A DNA stretch of 64,000 nt from contig JANNFN010000181.1 of assembly GCA_031379885.1 (NCBI GenBank), positions 3,262-67,261 of the forward strand. The letters run 5' to 3'. Made by a program: the position numbers and the translations under genes. Within the stretch, counting starts at the first letter, position 1; each line of letters begins with the position of its first letter. The DNA comes from Methylotenera_A sp031379885. GTDB taxonomy: Bacteria > Pseudomonadota > Gammaproteobacteria > Burkholderiales > Methylophilaceae. The notes below the pieces were generated by a model, which searched no databases, was not told where the DNA came from, and saw only the letters and a program-made list of their open reading frames with translations. Shown here in pieces: positions 1 through 9,000 of the stretch.

Positions 1-138
1 TAGCTTTTCTATCGAGCTAGTGACTTCATCTAGATGCGTGTTTGAATCAAGATGCAGTTTCTCTAACAAGGCTTTGTGTTTTTCAATCGCTTCTGCATGC
101 TCTTGAAACTTAGCGTTTTTTAAATCTTGTTTAGTCAT
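1..138 (-). CDS. Hypothetical protein, N-terminal 46 codons only (cut by window edge)
   Basis: The reading frame is open from the window edge to an ATG at 138 on the minus strand and begins MTKQDLKNAKFQEHAEAIEK. It is rich in Lys, Glu, Ala and His and is probably helical. A GGAG sequence about 10 bases upstream supports this ATG; a second in-frame ATG lies at 153, but the GGAG would then be coding. I do not recognise a family. The C-terminal part lies outside the window, so length and function cannot be judged. Confidence 0.55.
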   Translation of the reverse strand, partial: MTKQDLKNAKFQEHAEAIEKHKALLEKLHLDSNTHLDEVTSSIEKL

Positions 139-166
139 TGCTGGTTTCTCCATAAGTAAGTGATCA

Positions 167-691
167 CTATAACGGTTTTACCGTTCCACAGCTTGCATTA
201 ATCCACTTACCATTGATATCTGCCCGCTCGTTCACTGGGTTGCCTTGCGCCTCACCTTTGAAATTGGTTTGGCCAGAGAAACTTTCTGGGCTTGTAACGG
301 CGCCTTCTGCGGTTCCATTGCCTTTCAGCTCTGCACTGTTACAAACAAAGTCCACTTTGTAGTTGTTACCGTTGCGGGTTGCATTTTGAGAAGTACAGCC
401 TAATTCGGTTTGGTAAAAATTGGGTAGCGTTTTTTGATTGGCCATTTCTTGCGTAATACAAGCATTGGATATGGCGGCGCCATTTTCAATTTGTGGCATA
501 TCTAGTCCGTAATCTTTGGCTAAATCTTTTATGTTTTTCATTTGATCTGGTGGTATATGCGGCGCTAATAGCAACAAATCGGATGTGGTTGTAATTTGCC
601 ATAACCCAGGTCGCATGTTGAGTTCTGCTGCGTTTGCAGCAGAGGCTAACAGTGAGAATAATAAAGTAACAACCATAAAGATTTTGCGCAT
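167..691 (-). CDS. DUF3617 family secreted protein
   Basis: A 174-residue protein with a clear signal peptide (residues 1-21, MRKIFMVVTLLFSLLASAANA) followed by the typical DUF3617 opening MRPGLWQITTTSD. Cysteines at several places in the mature part fit an oxidised periplasmic protein. The start at 691 is preferred over an upstream in-frame codon at 706 because AGGAG sits 6 bases before it and the signal peptide starts cleanly there. DUF3617 proteins are common in proteobacteria and have no assigned function. It ends 28 bases from the next small gene on the same strand, so the two may be cotranscribed. Confidence 0.8.
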   Translation of the reverse strand: MRKIFMVVTLLFSLLASAANAAELNMRPGLWQITTTSDLLLLAPHIPPDQMKNIKDLAKDYGLDMPQIENGAAISNACITQEMANQKTLPNFYQTELGCTSQNATRNGNNYKVDFVCNSAELKGNGTAEGAVTSPESFSGQTNFKGEAQGNPVNERADINGKWINASCGTVKPL

Positions 692-1302
692 TGAAGCTCC
701 TAGCAAATGTGTGACGTACTAATTTTTAGAGGGCGTTTTAGCCAGTTAAGTTCAGCAAGACTAAGTTTCGCACCATTGCTGTGCGCTTTGCTAGCACTTT
801 GAGTTGTAATTTTTGAATACCAAAAGTGTAAATAATTCGGCTATATGCCATCACTTACTTTTGCTTAAAAGTAAACTTTATTGTATGGCGTAAATTTGTA
901 GCTTATCGCCTACTTATTATATTTAATAAACCAAACACACTAGAAACCATATGCGCCAAGTCTTATAAAGCCTTGTTCACAGCCATTTTACGGGCACCGA
1001 ATAAATAATTTTTATTTATCATTGAGTGCGTTAACGCACAGATACCTTTCTATTCTTGCATTTAAATTGCAGCTGTCACTTGTAAAATATCTATCATAAG
1101 TTAATTTTTTACCTGAATTATCCGATATATAAGTAGGTTCTAAATATTTGTTCAATAGCGCAGAACGACTTGGAACGGTAATTGCTTAATAGAATTACAT
1201 AGTCGCATTTTTTGATTTAATTTTTAGTGTTAGTTTTAATTTTTTTGTGAGGTGTATCAAACTTAATATGTAGATTGGCGACAATCTAAATTGGAGGCCA
1301 TC
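692..1302. other. Intergenic stretch without a recognisable gene
   Basis: About 610 AT-rich bases between divergent genes. I find no open frame with a ribosome binding site. It contains a perfect 14-base palindrome, GTGCGTTAACGCAC, at 1026-1039. It must also hold the promoters of both flanking genes, which I could not assign. Confidence 0.5.
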
Positions 1303-2328
1303 ATGACAAAGCTCTGCTTTACGTTTTATTCGGCTTTATTTTATTTGTGTTTTGCAACTTCAACGTTGGCAGCGCCAACCGATGAACTGGTGCATCAACT
1401 CAATGCTCAAGTACTGCGTGTGCAGGTTGGGCTTGCAAATGGTAGCTACGGGCTTGGTTCTGCCGTGGTGATTGCAAAAGATCAAGTCGTTACTAATTGT
1501 CATGTTGTGGCTAATGCTAATAGTATTAATGTTGTTAACAACGGTGCGCCACTGGCTGTAACTGCCATCAAGCCAGATTGGCATCACGATTTATGTATTT
1601 TAAAAGTAGAAAACCTAGATGCGCCAGTTGCAAAAATTGGCTCGAGCAAAAATCTTAAGTACGAGCAATCTGTTTTTACCATCGGTTATCCCCATTTTCA
1701 GGCTGTGCCCAGTAGCACTTATGGCGTTGTAAAAGGCCTTTACCCAATGGATGATAGCGTGATTATTCGCGCTACTAGCACTTTTGGGCTTGGTGCCAGC
1801 GGCGGCGGTGTGTTTGATGACGAAGGTAATTTGGTAGGGGTTATTACGCTAAAAAGCCCAGGTAGCAATGCTTATTACTACAACATGCCGGTAGAGTGGG
1901 TGCAGGCGCTATTAAATAAGCCAGAACAGGCCGTTACCGCTAAAAGTGAACAACCTTTTTGGGCGGTATCATATGATAAATGGCCGTATTTCATGCAGGT
2001 TGTTCAACCATTTATCACCGAAAATTGGGATTCGTTATTACAAATCGCGACTAAATGGACGGAGCAAGAGCCAAATACTTTGGAGTCTTGGTTCTACTTG
2101 GCAACGGCTGAATATGCTGCAAAGGATTTTGATCATGCAGAAGTGCATATGCAAAAAGTGGTGGCAATGAATCATCAGCATAGCCAAGCAATCTATTATT
2201 TAGGCTTGATGGCAGAAGCAAGCGGCAAGCATACTTTAGCTTTAACGAATGTTGCGCTGCTGAATAATTTAGATGAAACAGTCGCAACCCAACTTAAAGT
2301 TGCGATGGGAATGACAACAGCAGAGTAA
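1303..2328 (+). CDS. Secreted trypsin-like serine protease with C-terminal TPR region
   Basis: A 341-residue protein with a signal peptide (1-23) and an S1/HtrA-type protease fold. The catalytic triad is visible as His67 in TNCHVV, Asp96 in HHDLC and Ser166 in GASGGG. No PDZ domain follows. Instead, residues from about 225 to 340 look like two or three TPR helix pairs (ESWFYLATAEYAAKDFDHAE and similar). The start at 1303 has GGAGG 5 bases upstream; an in-frame TTG at 1291 precedes that site and is rejected. It is the first of three paralogues here, the others at 2962-4020 and 23632-24672. It is followed by a glutathione peroxidase gene after 68 bases, probably in one operon. Confidence 0.85.
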   Translation: MTKLCFTFYSALFYLCFATSTLAAPTDELVHQLNAQVLRVQVGLANGSYGLGSAVVIAKDQVVTNCHVVANANSINVVNNGAPLAVTAIKPDWHHDLCILKVENLDAPVAKIGSSKNLKYEQSVFTIGYPHFQAVPSSTYGVVKGLYPMDDSVIIRATSTFGLGASGGGVFDDEGNLVGVITLKSPGSNAYYYNMPVEWVQALLNKPEQAVTAKSEQPFWAVSYDKWPYFMQVVQPFITENWDSLLQIATKWTEQEPNTLESWFYLATAEYAAKDFDHAEVHMQKVVAMNHQHSQAIYYLGLMAEASGKHTLALTNVALLNNLDETVATQLKVAMGMTTAE

Positions 2329-2396
2329 CTATGCGCACATTCGGAACTTAAGTTATTTGACTTACTCATACGGTAGTCAATAATTTAGGAACGACT

Positions 2397-2930
2397 ATGC
2401 GTGTACTAGCTGGAGTAATTTTAATGTTGTTATCCCCACTTTCTGCTTTAGCCGACGAATGCCCCGCGCTACTTAATCATCAGTTTAAAACTTTGCAGGG
2501 TGAGTCTATTAACCTGTGCGATTATCGCGATAAGCCGATTTTAGTTGTGAATACCGCCAGCAAATGTGGATTTACCCCGCAATTTGAAAAACTGGAAGGC
2601 ATGTACAGCCAATATAAAGACAAAGGCTTACTGGTGATTGGATTTCCTTCCAACGATTTTCGCCAAGAGTTAAAAAACGATTCCGAAATTGGTAGTTTCT
2701 GTAAACTCACGTATGGCGTGAAGTTCCCCATGGTGACAAAAAGCTCAGTCAGCGGCCCAAACACTAATCCATTTTATAAAGAGTTAATTGCTGCAAGCGG
2801 ACAGGCGCCAAAATGGAACTTTTATAAATATGTGATTACCCCAGGCGGCAAATCAGTGCAGAGTTTTGCTAGCACTACGCAACCAGATGACCCTGCTATT
2901 ATGAAATTGATTGAGCCGTATCTTAAATAA
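2397..2930 (+). CDS. Periplasmic glutathione peroxidase-like protein
   Basis: A 177-residue thioredoxin-fold peroxidase of the glutathione peroxidase family (peroxide reduction with thiols). An N-terminal signal peptide (about 1-19) places it in the periplasm. The peroxidatic Cys57 lies in NTASKCGFT, and the WNF motif with Trp140 is present. The usual FPxNQF motif reads FPSNDF, so the Gln of the catalytic tetrad seems replaced by Asp87. That may change activity or the reductant. It sits between two protease paralogues on the same strand, which suggests a shared periplasmic stress or quality-control role (inference). Confidence 0.85.
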   Translation: MRVLAGVILMLLSPLSALADECPALLNHQFKTLQGESINLCDYRDKPILVVNTASKCGFTPQFEKLEGMYSQYKDKGLLVIGFPSNDFRQELKNDSEIGSFCKLTYGVKFPMVTKSSVSGPNTNPFYKELIAASGQAPKWNFYKYVITPGGKSVQSFASTTQPDDPAIMKLIEPYLK

Positions 2931-2961
2931 ACTAGAAACACAAAATAGAAATGTGAATGCG

Positions 2962-4020
2962 ATGAATATAAATAAGTTTTCTTTGTGCTTTTTGTTGCTG
3001 AATACGATTGCAAGTGCTGGCGCCCAGGCTACCGTTTTGGTGGAGCCAACGGATGAGTTTTTACATAACTTAAAACAATCGATGGTAAAAATTGGTACTA
3101 CCACTAAATCTGGTGGGCATGGTTTTGGTACTGGCATTGCAATTAGTAAAGATCAGGTCGTAACTAACTGTCATGTGGTAAGTAACGCTAACGGGATTTC
3201 TATCAGCAAGTGGGGTACGGAATATCCTGTGGATTCTTTACAAGCAGATTGGAAACACGATTTGTGTATTCTTAAGGTGGAATATGCAGATTTGAAGCCA
3301 GTGACGATGGGCGACTCTTCAAAACTCAGTTATGAGCAGCCTATTATCTCAATCTCTATGCCTAACGATTCACCTGCGCCTTATGTAGCGTTGAGCACCA
3401 TTAAAGCGCTTTATCCATTAGACTATGTAGAAGTGATTCGTACCCAAGCGGCATTTTCAATAGGCGCGAGCGGTAGCCCAATATTTGACTACGATGGCAA
3501 ATTAATAGGCGTAAGTACGTTTAAAAGTCCAGGCAAAAAAGCCTATTTTTATAATATGCCAGTTAATTTGGTGAAAGCAGTCATGCAAACTCCGCTGGTG
3601 AAGTTAAATTCACAACATGATTTGCCATTTTGGGATGCGCCCGATGAAGCCCGACCATTTTTTATGCAGATTGTGTTGCCCTTTCAAAATAATCGCTGGC
3701 AAGATGTTCAAAAAGTGGCCAGTCATTGGGTAGAAAAAGAGCCTAGCAATGCAGAAGCTTGGTATTACATGGGTGAAGCTGCGCAACATCTGGGGAACGG
3801 GCAAGCAGCAGCAATGCATTATCAAAAAGCATTAAGTTTGCACCCAAACCACCCTGCCACATTGCAAGCTACTGCGTTACTGGCGCAAAAAGAGGGTAAG
3901 CAAGCAGAGACAAACAAAATTCGTTTAACACTAAAAGAAATTAACCCAGAGCTTTTGGAAGATTTGGACAGCGCCGCGCAGGCGGAGTGCCTAGCATCCA
4001 GTAAAAGCGCTGAATGTTAA
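2962..4020 (+). CDS. Secreted trypsin-like serine protease with TPR region (second paralogue)
   Basis: A protein of about 352 residues with a signal peptide, a trypsin-like domain and a TPR-like C-terminus (EAWYYMGEAAQHLGNGQAAA). The triad is His71 (TNCHVV), Asp100 (WKHDLC) and Ser170 (GASGSP), the last a better match to the family than in the first paralogue. The start is uncertain. The frame is open back to 2911, inside the peroxidase gene, but the signal peptide begins at the ATG at 2962; a GTG at 2953 is also possible and no strong ribosome site is seen. It lies 31 bases after the peroxidase and 9 bases before the next gene, so this is an operon. Confidence 0.85.
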   Translation: MNINKFSLCFLLLNTIASAGAQATVLVEPTDEFLHNLKQSMVKIGTTTKSGGHGFGTGIAISKDQVVTNCHVVSNANGISISKWGTEYPVDSLQADWKHDLCILKVEYADLKPVTMGDSSKLSYEQPIISISMPNDSPAPYVALSTIKALYPLDYVEVIRTQAAFSIGASGSPIFDYDGKLIGVSTFKSPGKKAYFYNMPVNLVKAVMQTPLVKLNSQHDLPFWDAPDEARPFFMQIVLPFQNNRWQDVQKVASHWVEKEPSNAEAWYYMGEAAQHLGNGQAAAMHYQKALSLHPNHPATLQATALLAQKEGKQAETNKIRLTLKEINPELLEDLDSAAQAECLASSKSAEC

Positions 4021-4029
4021 GAACTCCAC

Positions 4030-4449
4030 ATGAAACGGCTGCTAACATTTGGCTTACCAATATTGGCAATTATTACCATGGCTATATATCGGTATGAGGA
4101 TATGGGCGCTGAAAATCTATCGCAACAAATTTCGAAGCTAGAAAAAATTGGTGATGAATGTGATCTGATTGCAGAAAAGGCTGCGATGCACTTGCCCGAA
4201 GCGTTGCCATTTCAAAAATTAGAAAAGGCTGGAAGGCGAGCAAGGGTGCTAGAAGATTGTATGCATGATAGAGCTTACTTAGAAAACCCTGCTTGGACTA
4301 AGTTTGCAAAGCCAGAGGCACAAAAAAATGCGCAAACTCAGCACATATCTTACGATGAGGCATATGAAGCCTTAAGGCGCATGAGCATGCTAGCGTTTAA
4401 GACGACTAAAGGTGAGCCGTTATATTGGGTTCAGGCTAAAGCTAATTAG
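4030..4449 (+). CDS. Hypothetical membrane-anchored protein
   Basis: A 139-residue protein with one N-terminal hydrophobic segment (about residues 4-21) and a charged remainder. It contains two Cys in the soluble part (GDECD and LEDCMHD), so a disulfide in the periplasm is possible. I do not recognise the family. It starts 9 bases after the upstream protease gene on the same strand, so it is probably cotranscribed and may work with that protease or the peroxidase (inference). Confidence 0.65.
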   Translation: MKRLLTFGLPILAIITMAIYRYEDMGAENLSQQISKLEKIGDECDLIAEKAAMHLPEALPFQKLEKAGRRARVLEDCMHDRAYLENPAWTKFAKPEAQKNAQTQHISYDEAYEALRRMSMLAFKTTKGEPLYWVQAKAN

Positions 4450-4485
4450 TTAAAGCGGCTGGTGCAATATTAAACCAGAAATACA

Positions 4486-4635
4486 CTACTTATCTTCGAA
4501 CTCTACTGCCTCAACGTAAAAATAATGATCTTCTTGGCTCTCGTTGAGCATTTCAACTTCCTGTGTAGCATTTTGTAAGGTGAGAAATGCATAAATCGGA
4601 CGATTTTGCTCATTCATTATTTGATAAATGGTCAT
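4486..4635 (-). CDS. Small 49-residue protein, member of a local pair
   Basis: An ORF of 49 codons beginning MTIYQIMNEQNRPIYAF and ending in an acidic tail with EDHYFYVEAVEFEDK. The start has GGAG 6 bases upstream. It is the same length as the gene at 5426-5575 and shares its opening (IYQ, hydrophobic, hydrophobic, NE, acidic/Gln, N) and its closing acidic-aromatic stretch, so the two are paralogues. No signal peptide or membrane segment is visible. Function unknown. The conservation across two copies is the main evidence that it is a real gene. Confidence 0.75.
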   Translation of the reverse strand: MTIYQIMNEQNRPIYAFLTLQNATQEVEMLNESQEDHYFYVEAVEFEDK

Positions 4636-4900
4636 ATTGCGCTCCTTAAATCTTCATTAATAATCTCGTACTATACTTAAACTTATTTAGCAAAAATCAA
4701 GCCAAAAAATTCAATTGATTCAATAACTTATTTAAAATATATAACTCAATTATTATTCATTGGGTTACTTATTACATTTAAGGTAAATTCTAGAAATGTA
4801 CCAGGTACTTATGCATCAAATTTGTGCAGGCTTGCGAATATTGCAATCAATTGATGACATTTCTATGTATTTTTAGGCGATATAAAAACTTAATATATAG

Positions 4901-4939
4901 ATGCCTTGTAAGCCTCATGGATACTGCCTTGCAGGGCAT
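4901..4939. repeat. Hairpin-forming dispersed repeat, copy A
   Basis: An imperfect palindrome whose arms ATGCCTTG and CAGGGCAT can pair with one G-U. The interior reads CCTCATGGATACTGCC. A very similar element lies at 43258-43298 (copy B), some 38 kb away. Copy A sits 5 bases beyond the stop of the minus-strand membrane protein gene, where it could also end transcription. It behaves like a REP-type intergenic repeat or a small structured RNA; I cannot tell which. Confidence 0.6.
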
Positions 4940-4943
4940 CCAT

Positions 4944-5336
4944 TTAGATAGCCTTAATCTCACTTTTAATCACGTTGATAACACCGGCAAAAATCATGAT
5001 GTATTCCACAATTAAAAGCATAAAAAGTTTATCTTCTGGGGCGCCTGTAAGCGTGGTTAATGTCAGCGAGAGTGCATTGATGACAACGCTAATTAAAATA
5101 ATGAGACCTATTAATTTGTTTCTTAAGCCAAAAAGATAAAATGGGGCTATAAAACTCAAGCCAAAAAGTGTTTGAACATCAATGCCACCGTTGATGTTTT
5201 TATTGGCGAGATTGAGCGCAATATACAAGATAATCAGTAAGCAAGCGGCAGGTAGCTTTGTTGGCATGCCTGCGCCATTATGTTTTAATCCAAGCGCAAG
5301 CCAAGCATGAGTCAATATTGCAGCAATCAGTTTCAT
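4944..5336 (-). CDS. Small integral membrane protein, function unknown
   Basis: A 130-residue hydrophobic protein with about four membrane segments (for example LLIILYIALNLA, FIAPFYLFGL, LIGLIILISVVINAL and LLIVEYIMIFAGVINVI). The start at 5336 (MKLIAAIL) has GGAGG 5 bases upstream, so the longer frame reaching 5390 is not used. No known family is apparent to me. It lies between the two 49-residue paralogues, on the same strand. Confidence 0.75.
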   Translation of the reverse strand: MKLIAAILTHAWLALGLKHNGAGMPTKLPAACLLIILYIALNLANKNINGGIDVQTLFGLSFIAPFYLFGLRNKLIGLIILISVVINALSLTLTTLTGAPEDKLFMLLIVEYIMIFAGVINVIKSEIKAI

Positions 5337-5425
5337 TTCAGCCTCCGAATACACTTGTAAAGCGCATTTAGCGCGCATTAATCTACACAAATACCTTGAG
5401 GATGCTTATTCTGAAATCTTACAAA

Positions 5426-5575
5426 TTAGGCCAATTCCAGTGCCAGCTCTTCTACATGGTAGTAGTGTTCATCATCCCAAACGGTAAGATCTAGCGCGCA
5501 ATCCAAGGCGTGATCTAAATCTGAATATTCACGATACAGTTTGTTTTCTTCATTAAGTACTTGGTAGATTTTCAT
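5426..5575 (-). CDS. Small 49-residue protein, second member of the pair
   Basis: A 49-codon ORF beginning MKIYQVLNEENKLYREY and ending DEHYYHVEELALELA, preceded by a strong GGAGG 5 bases before the ATG. It aligns end to end with the product of 4486-4635. The N-terminal IYQ-NE-N motif and the acidic, aromatic C-terminus are conserved, while the middle differs. It is acidic and probably cytoplasmic. Function unknown. Confidence 0.78.
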   Translation of the reverse strand: MKIYQVLNEENKLYREYSDLDHALDCALDLTVWDDEHYYHVEELALELA

Positions 5576-5930
5576 CTGACACCTCCTTAATAATCTTAAG
5601 TAGCGTTAAGTATTACATCGGCATGTTTGAAATAAACTTTAGATTAAAAGCAAAAATGATGCTTATTTATTAGTTTGGTTTATATGGCTTTCAACTTGTG
5701 TAAGTAGGGTGTAACGATAAGCTGACATTATTTTTAATTCATATTTGTTGCTACATTCAGACAATGTTCACAACTCACAATATATAAACGCCCTATGTTA
5801 TTGACGCAAAGAGGCATTTTGTGCGAGTATGAAAAACCTAGGCAATGTACGGACAGTGCGTATATGGAATTATTTGTCTTCGCCCAAGCGCGACTGAATG
5901 AATGATGATCGTTTACAAGGAGAACAGAAC
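5576..5930. other. Intergenic stretch between divergent genes
   Basis: About 355 bases with no frame longer than roughly 20 codons supported by a ribosome site. It separates the minus-strand 49-residue protein gene from the plus-strand leader ORF and the coiled-coil gene, so both promoters should be here. I could not assign them with confidence. Confidence 0.4.
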
Positions 5931-6026
5931 TTGAAAATGACGATACAACAGTATATTGAGGGGTTTAATCGCCCTGTGTGCCTGAGAGGTTATCAGGCCT
6001 TGGAATTTAAGCTTGAGTCTGCTTAA
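5931..6026 (+). CDS. Possible 31-codon leader ORF
   Basis: A short frame starting at TTG (5931) or ATG (5937) and reading MTIQQYIEGFNRPVCLRGYQ, with AAGGAG 8 bases before the TTG. It stops 18 bases before the ATG of the large coiled-coil gene, whose own ribosome site is poor. It could couple translation of that gene or be an independent small protein. Nothing in the sequence identifies it, so the call rests on the ribosome site and position only. Confidence 0.4.
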   Translation: MKMTIQQYIEGFNRPVCLRGYQALEFKLESA

Positions 6027-6044
6027 AGCTTAAACCACATAAAG

Positions 6045-9000
6045 ATGGATTTATCAGTCGTTTACAGTAAAACTGCTAAAGGGTTGCGCGCGCGCGCTTC
6101 TCTCCTCGGCGGCTTGCCCTCACATTTGATGAAGGTGCTTACGCACGTTGATGGCATATCAAAAGCCGAATCAATTCTCATTAAATTTGACGAAATTACC
6201 GAACACAAATTGATTGTAGCTTTGAATCTGCTTGAAAGGGAAGGCTACATCAAGCCAGTCATGGTGACTGTGCCTAGTGAAAATGATTGGGCACCAGCCA
6301 CAATTTTCGCTCCCATGGAAGTTGAGGAGTTTGAAAATGTAGAAGAAGTTGAAGTCAAAGCCAAAGAAAACGCACAGCTACAAGCTGAGCGTAAAGCGCA
6401 GGCAGAAGAAGAAGCACGTCAGCAGGCCGAAATTAAGGCAAGAGAGAAAGAAGAACAGGCACTCGAAAAAGCGAAAATTAAAGAAAAGCTAAGAGCCGAA
6501 GCGAAAGTGAAGGCGCAGTTAGAGGCTGATCGCATCACTCGCGAAAAAGAAGAGGCGCGAAAAAAAGCGGAGGCAGTAGCTCATGCTAAAGCCGAAGAAG
6601 AGGCGCGAATCCAAGCAGAACAAAAAGCTAAAGCTGCAGAAGAAGCGCGACTGAAGGCTGAGGCAGAAGCAAAGGCTAAAGCAGAAGAAAAAGAGCATGT
6701 GCGCCGTGAAATAGAGCGTATCTCACGCGAAGCAGAAGCAGAGCATAAAAAAGCTGAAGACGAAGCGCATGCCAAGGCAGCTCTTAAAGCGCGTGAGGAA
6801 CTAGAACAGGCGCATGCCAAAGCGATGGAAGAAGCACGATTACAGGCAGAACGCGAAGCTAAAGAGATTGAGGAAGCGCGTTTGCAGGCCGAACTTAAGG
6901 CGCGAGACGAAGCAGAAAAGGCACATGCCAAGGCAGAAGCGGAAGCAAAAGAGAATGCGCGTCGTGAATTAGAACGCATTGGTCGAGAAGCTGAAGAAGC
7001 GCAAAGAAAAGCAGAGGCCGAAGCTATCGCTAAGGCAGAAGCAGAAGCGAAACTAGAAGCCGAACGCAAAGCTAAGGCAGAAGAGAAGGCGCGACTGAAG
7101 GCGGAAGCTGAAGAAAAAGCTGAAGCAGCAGAACAAGCAAAAATAGAAGAGAAGGAAAAGGCAAGACTTGAAATAGCACGTATTGTTCGTGAAGCAGAGG
7201 AAGCACGCAAAAAATCTGAAGCTAAGGCTAAAGAAACTCGTTTGGAAACTAAGCGCAAAGCGAAAGCAGAGCAAGAGGCGCGCCTGAAGGTAGAGCGCAA
7301 GCCAAAAGCTGAGGTAAAGCAAGCAATTACAAAGACAGCGCTAGAGGAAGAAGCTAGCGTAGATGCAAATTTAAATGCTCGCCTTGAAATGGAGCGCTTT
7401 GCTCTTGAGGCTGAAGAGGGGCGAAAAAAATCTAAAGCTGAAGTCCGCGCCAAAGCCGAAGAGGCAGAAAGTAAAGCACAGGCAGAAGCAGCGCTGATTC
7501 GTGCTAAAGCTGAAGAACAGGCTAAAGCAGATGCGAAAGAGACTTCGCGCTTAGAAATGGAACGTATCAGCCGTGAAGCAGATGAAGTGCGGAAAAAACA
7601 AAAAACTGAAGCCCACACTAACATTGAAGTAGCACTAATCAGTGAAACCAAAGGGCGATCATGGGAAGAAATTGAAGAAGAGGAAGAAAGAGCCTTTAAA
7701 GAAGAAGAAAGAGCTTTCGAAGAGGAAGGGCATGCCACAAAGGAAGATGATGTAGAGCGTGTGATTGAGAAAATAACCCGGCAAGAAGCAGAAAGGCTGG
7801 AGCGTGAGGAAATTAAACTCCAAGCGAAGGAAGAGGCCGAGACTCTTGCCAAAGTTCAAGCCAAAATATTACTAAGAAGCATCAACTACAGGAAGTGGCT
7901 TTCAAGAGCTGGCAAGGCTATTAAGCCAATATTGGTTTATCTGCCGCTAGTGATTATATTGCTAATTGGGGTGCTGCATCTGATTAACCTAAGTATGTTG
8001 GTTGCACCTATCGAAAAGCTTGCCTCCGAGAGTGTAGGTGAGCAAGTAACCATCGAAAAAGTTTATGCATCGCTATGGCCTCAACCGCATCTTGAGTTAG
8101 GGAATGTGAGGATAGGTGTCAACTCTAGCTTAAAAATTGAGACAGTAAATATTTCCCCAGTTACTTCAACGCTATTCCAAGAAGTCAAAATGTTGAACTC
8201 GCTTGAGCTCGAAGGAATGAAATTCACTCAGGACAATTTTGGGCAGCCTTTGCAATGGATAAATAGTTTAGGTAAGGCTGAGCATTTGAAGGTTGATCAG
8301 ATAAATTTGAAAAAAGCTGTTATCCAGATTCGTGATCTCGAGTTTGGCACTTTTAGCGGTAAAGTCGAACTTACTGAAGCACGAGAACTTAAAAATATCG
8401 ATTTGATTAGTGCAGAGCAAACACTTTCAGTTCAGGTAACGCCACAAGGTAGCAATTTTGATGTTATGTTGACTGGTACAGATTGGCACTTGCCGGTAAA
8501 TCCAAAATTTGTGTTTAATGAACTTAAAGCTAAGGGAACATTAAGTCAAAACCAGATTATTTTCAGCCAAATCGAGGGCAGTATTTATGGAGGAACAATC
8601 AAGGGCAAGGCGGCCGTCGATTGGTCAAGTGAATGGTCGACTGCAGGCAATTTTGAGCTATTTAATGCCACATTGCCGCAAATGCTCAACGCCTTTGGCA
8701 GCAGCGCTTCTATTGATGGTAAGCTTGCACTGACTGGGATTTTTTCTTGCAGATCACCACAAGCTATTAATTTGGTAGATTCTCCAGAAATTACAGCAAA
8801 TTTCGAGCTGCATGATGGCAAAATAAATGATATTGATTTGGCGCGAGCCGTGCTATTTAAAGGTAGTCAGTCACTGGTTGGTGGCGCAACGCATTTTGAC
8901 AAATTTACTGGCGGCTTACAGCTTAAGAGTGGATATTATCAGTATAAGCAGCTAGTGCTGGAAACTAATCAATTTCACGCTAAGGGAAATTTGGATATTC

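Noticed and set aside
4824..5015. A 63-codon plus-strand frame over the end of the membrane protein gene
   Set aside because: It covers repeat copy A and the antisense of a well-supported gene, and it lacks a ribosome binding site.
6581..7852. A 423-codon open frame on the minus strand opposite the coiled-coil gene
   Set aside because: It is a Ser/Ala/Arg-rich mirror of the low-complexity Glu/Lys/Ala repeat and has no domain or ribosome site; it is a composition artefact.
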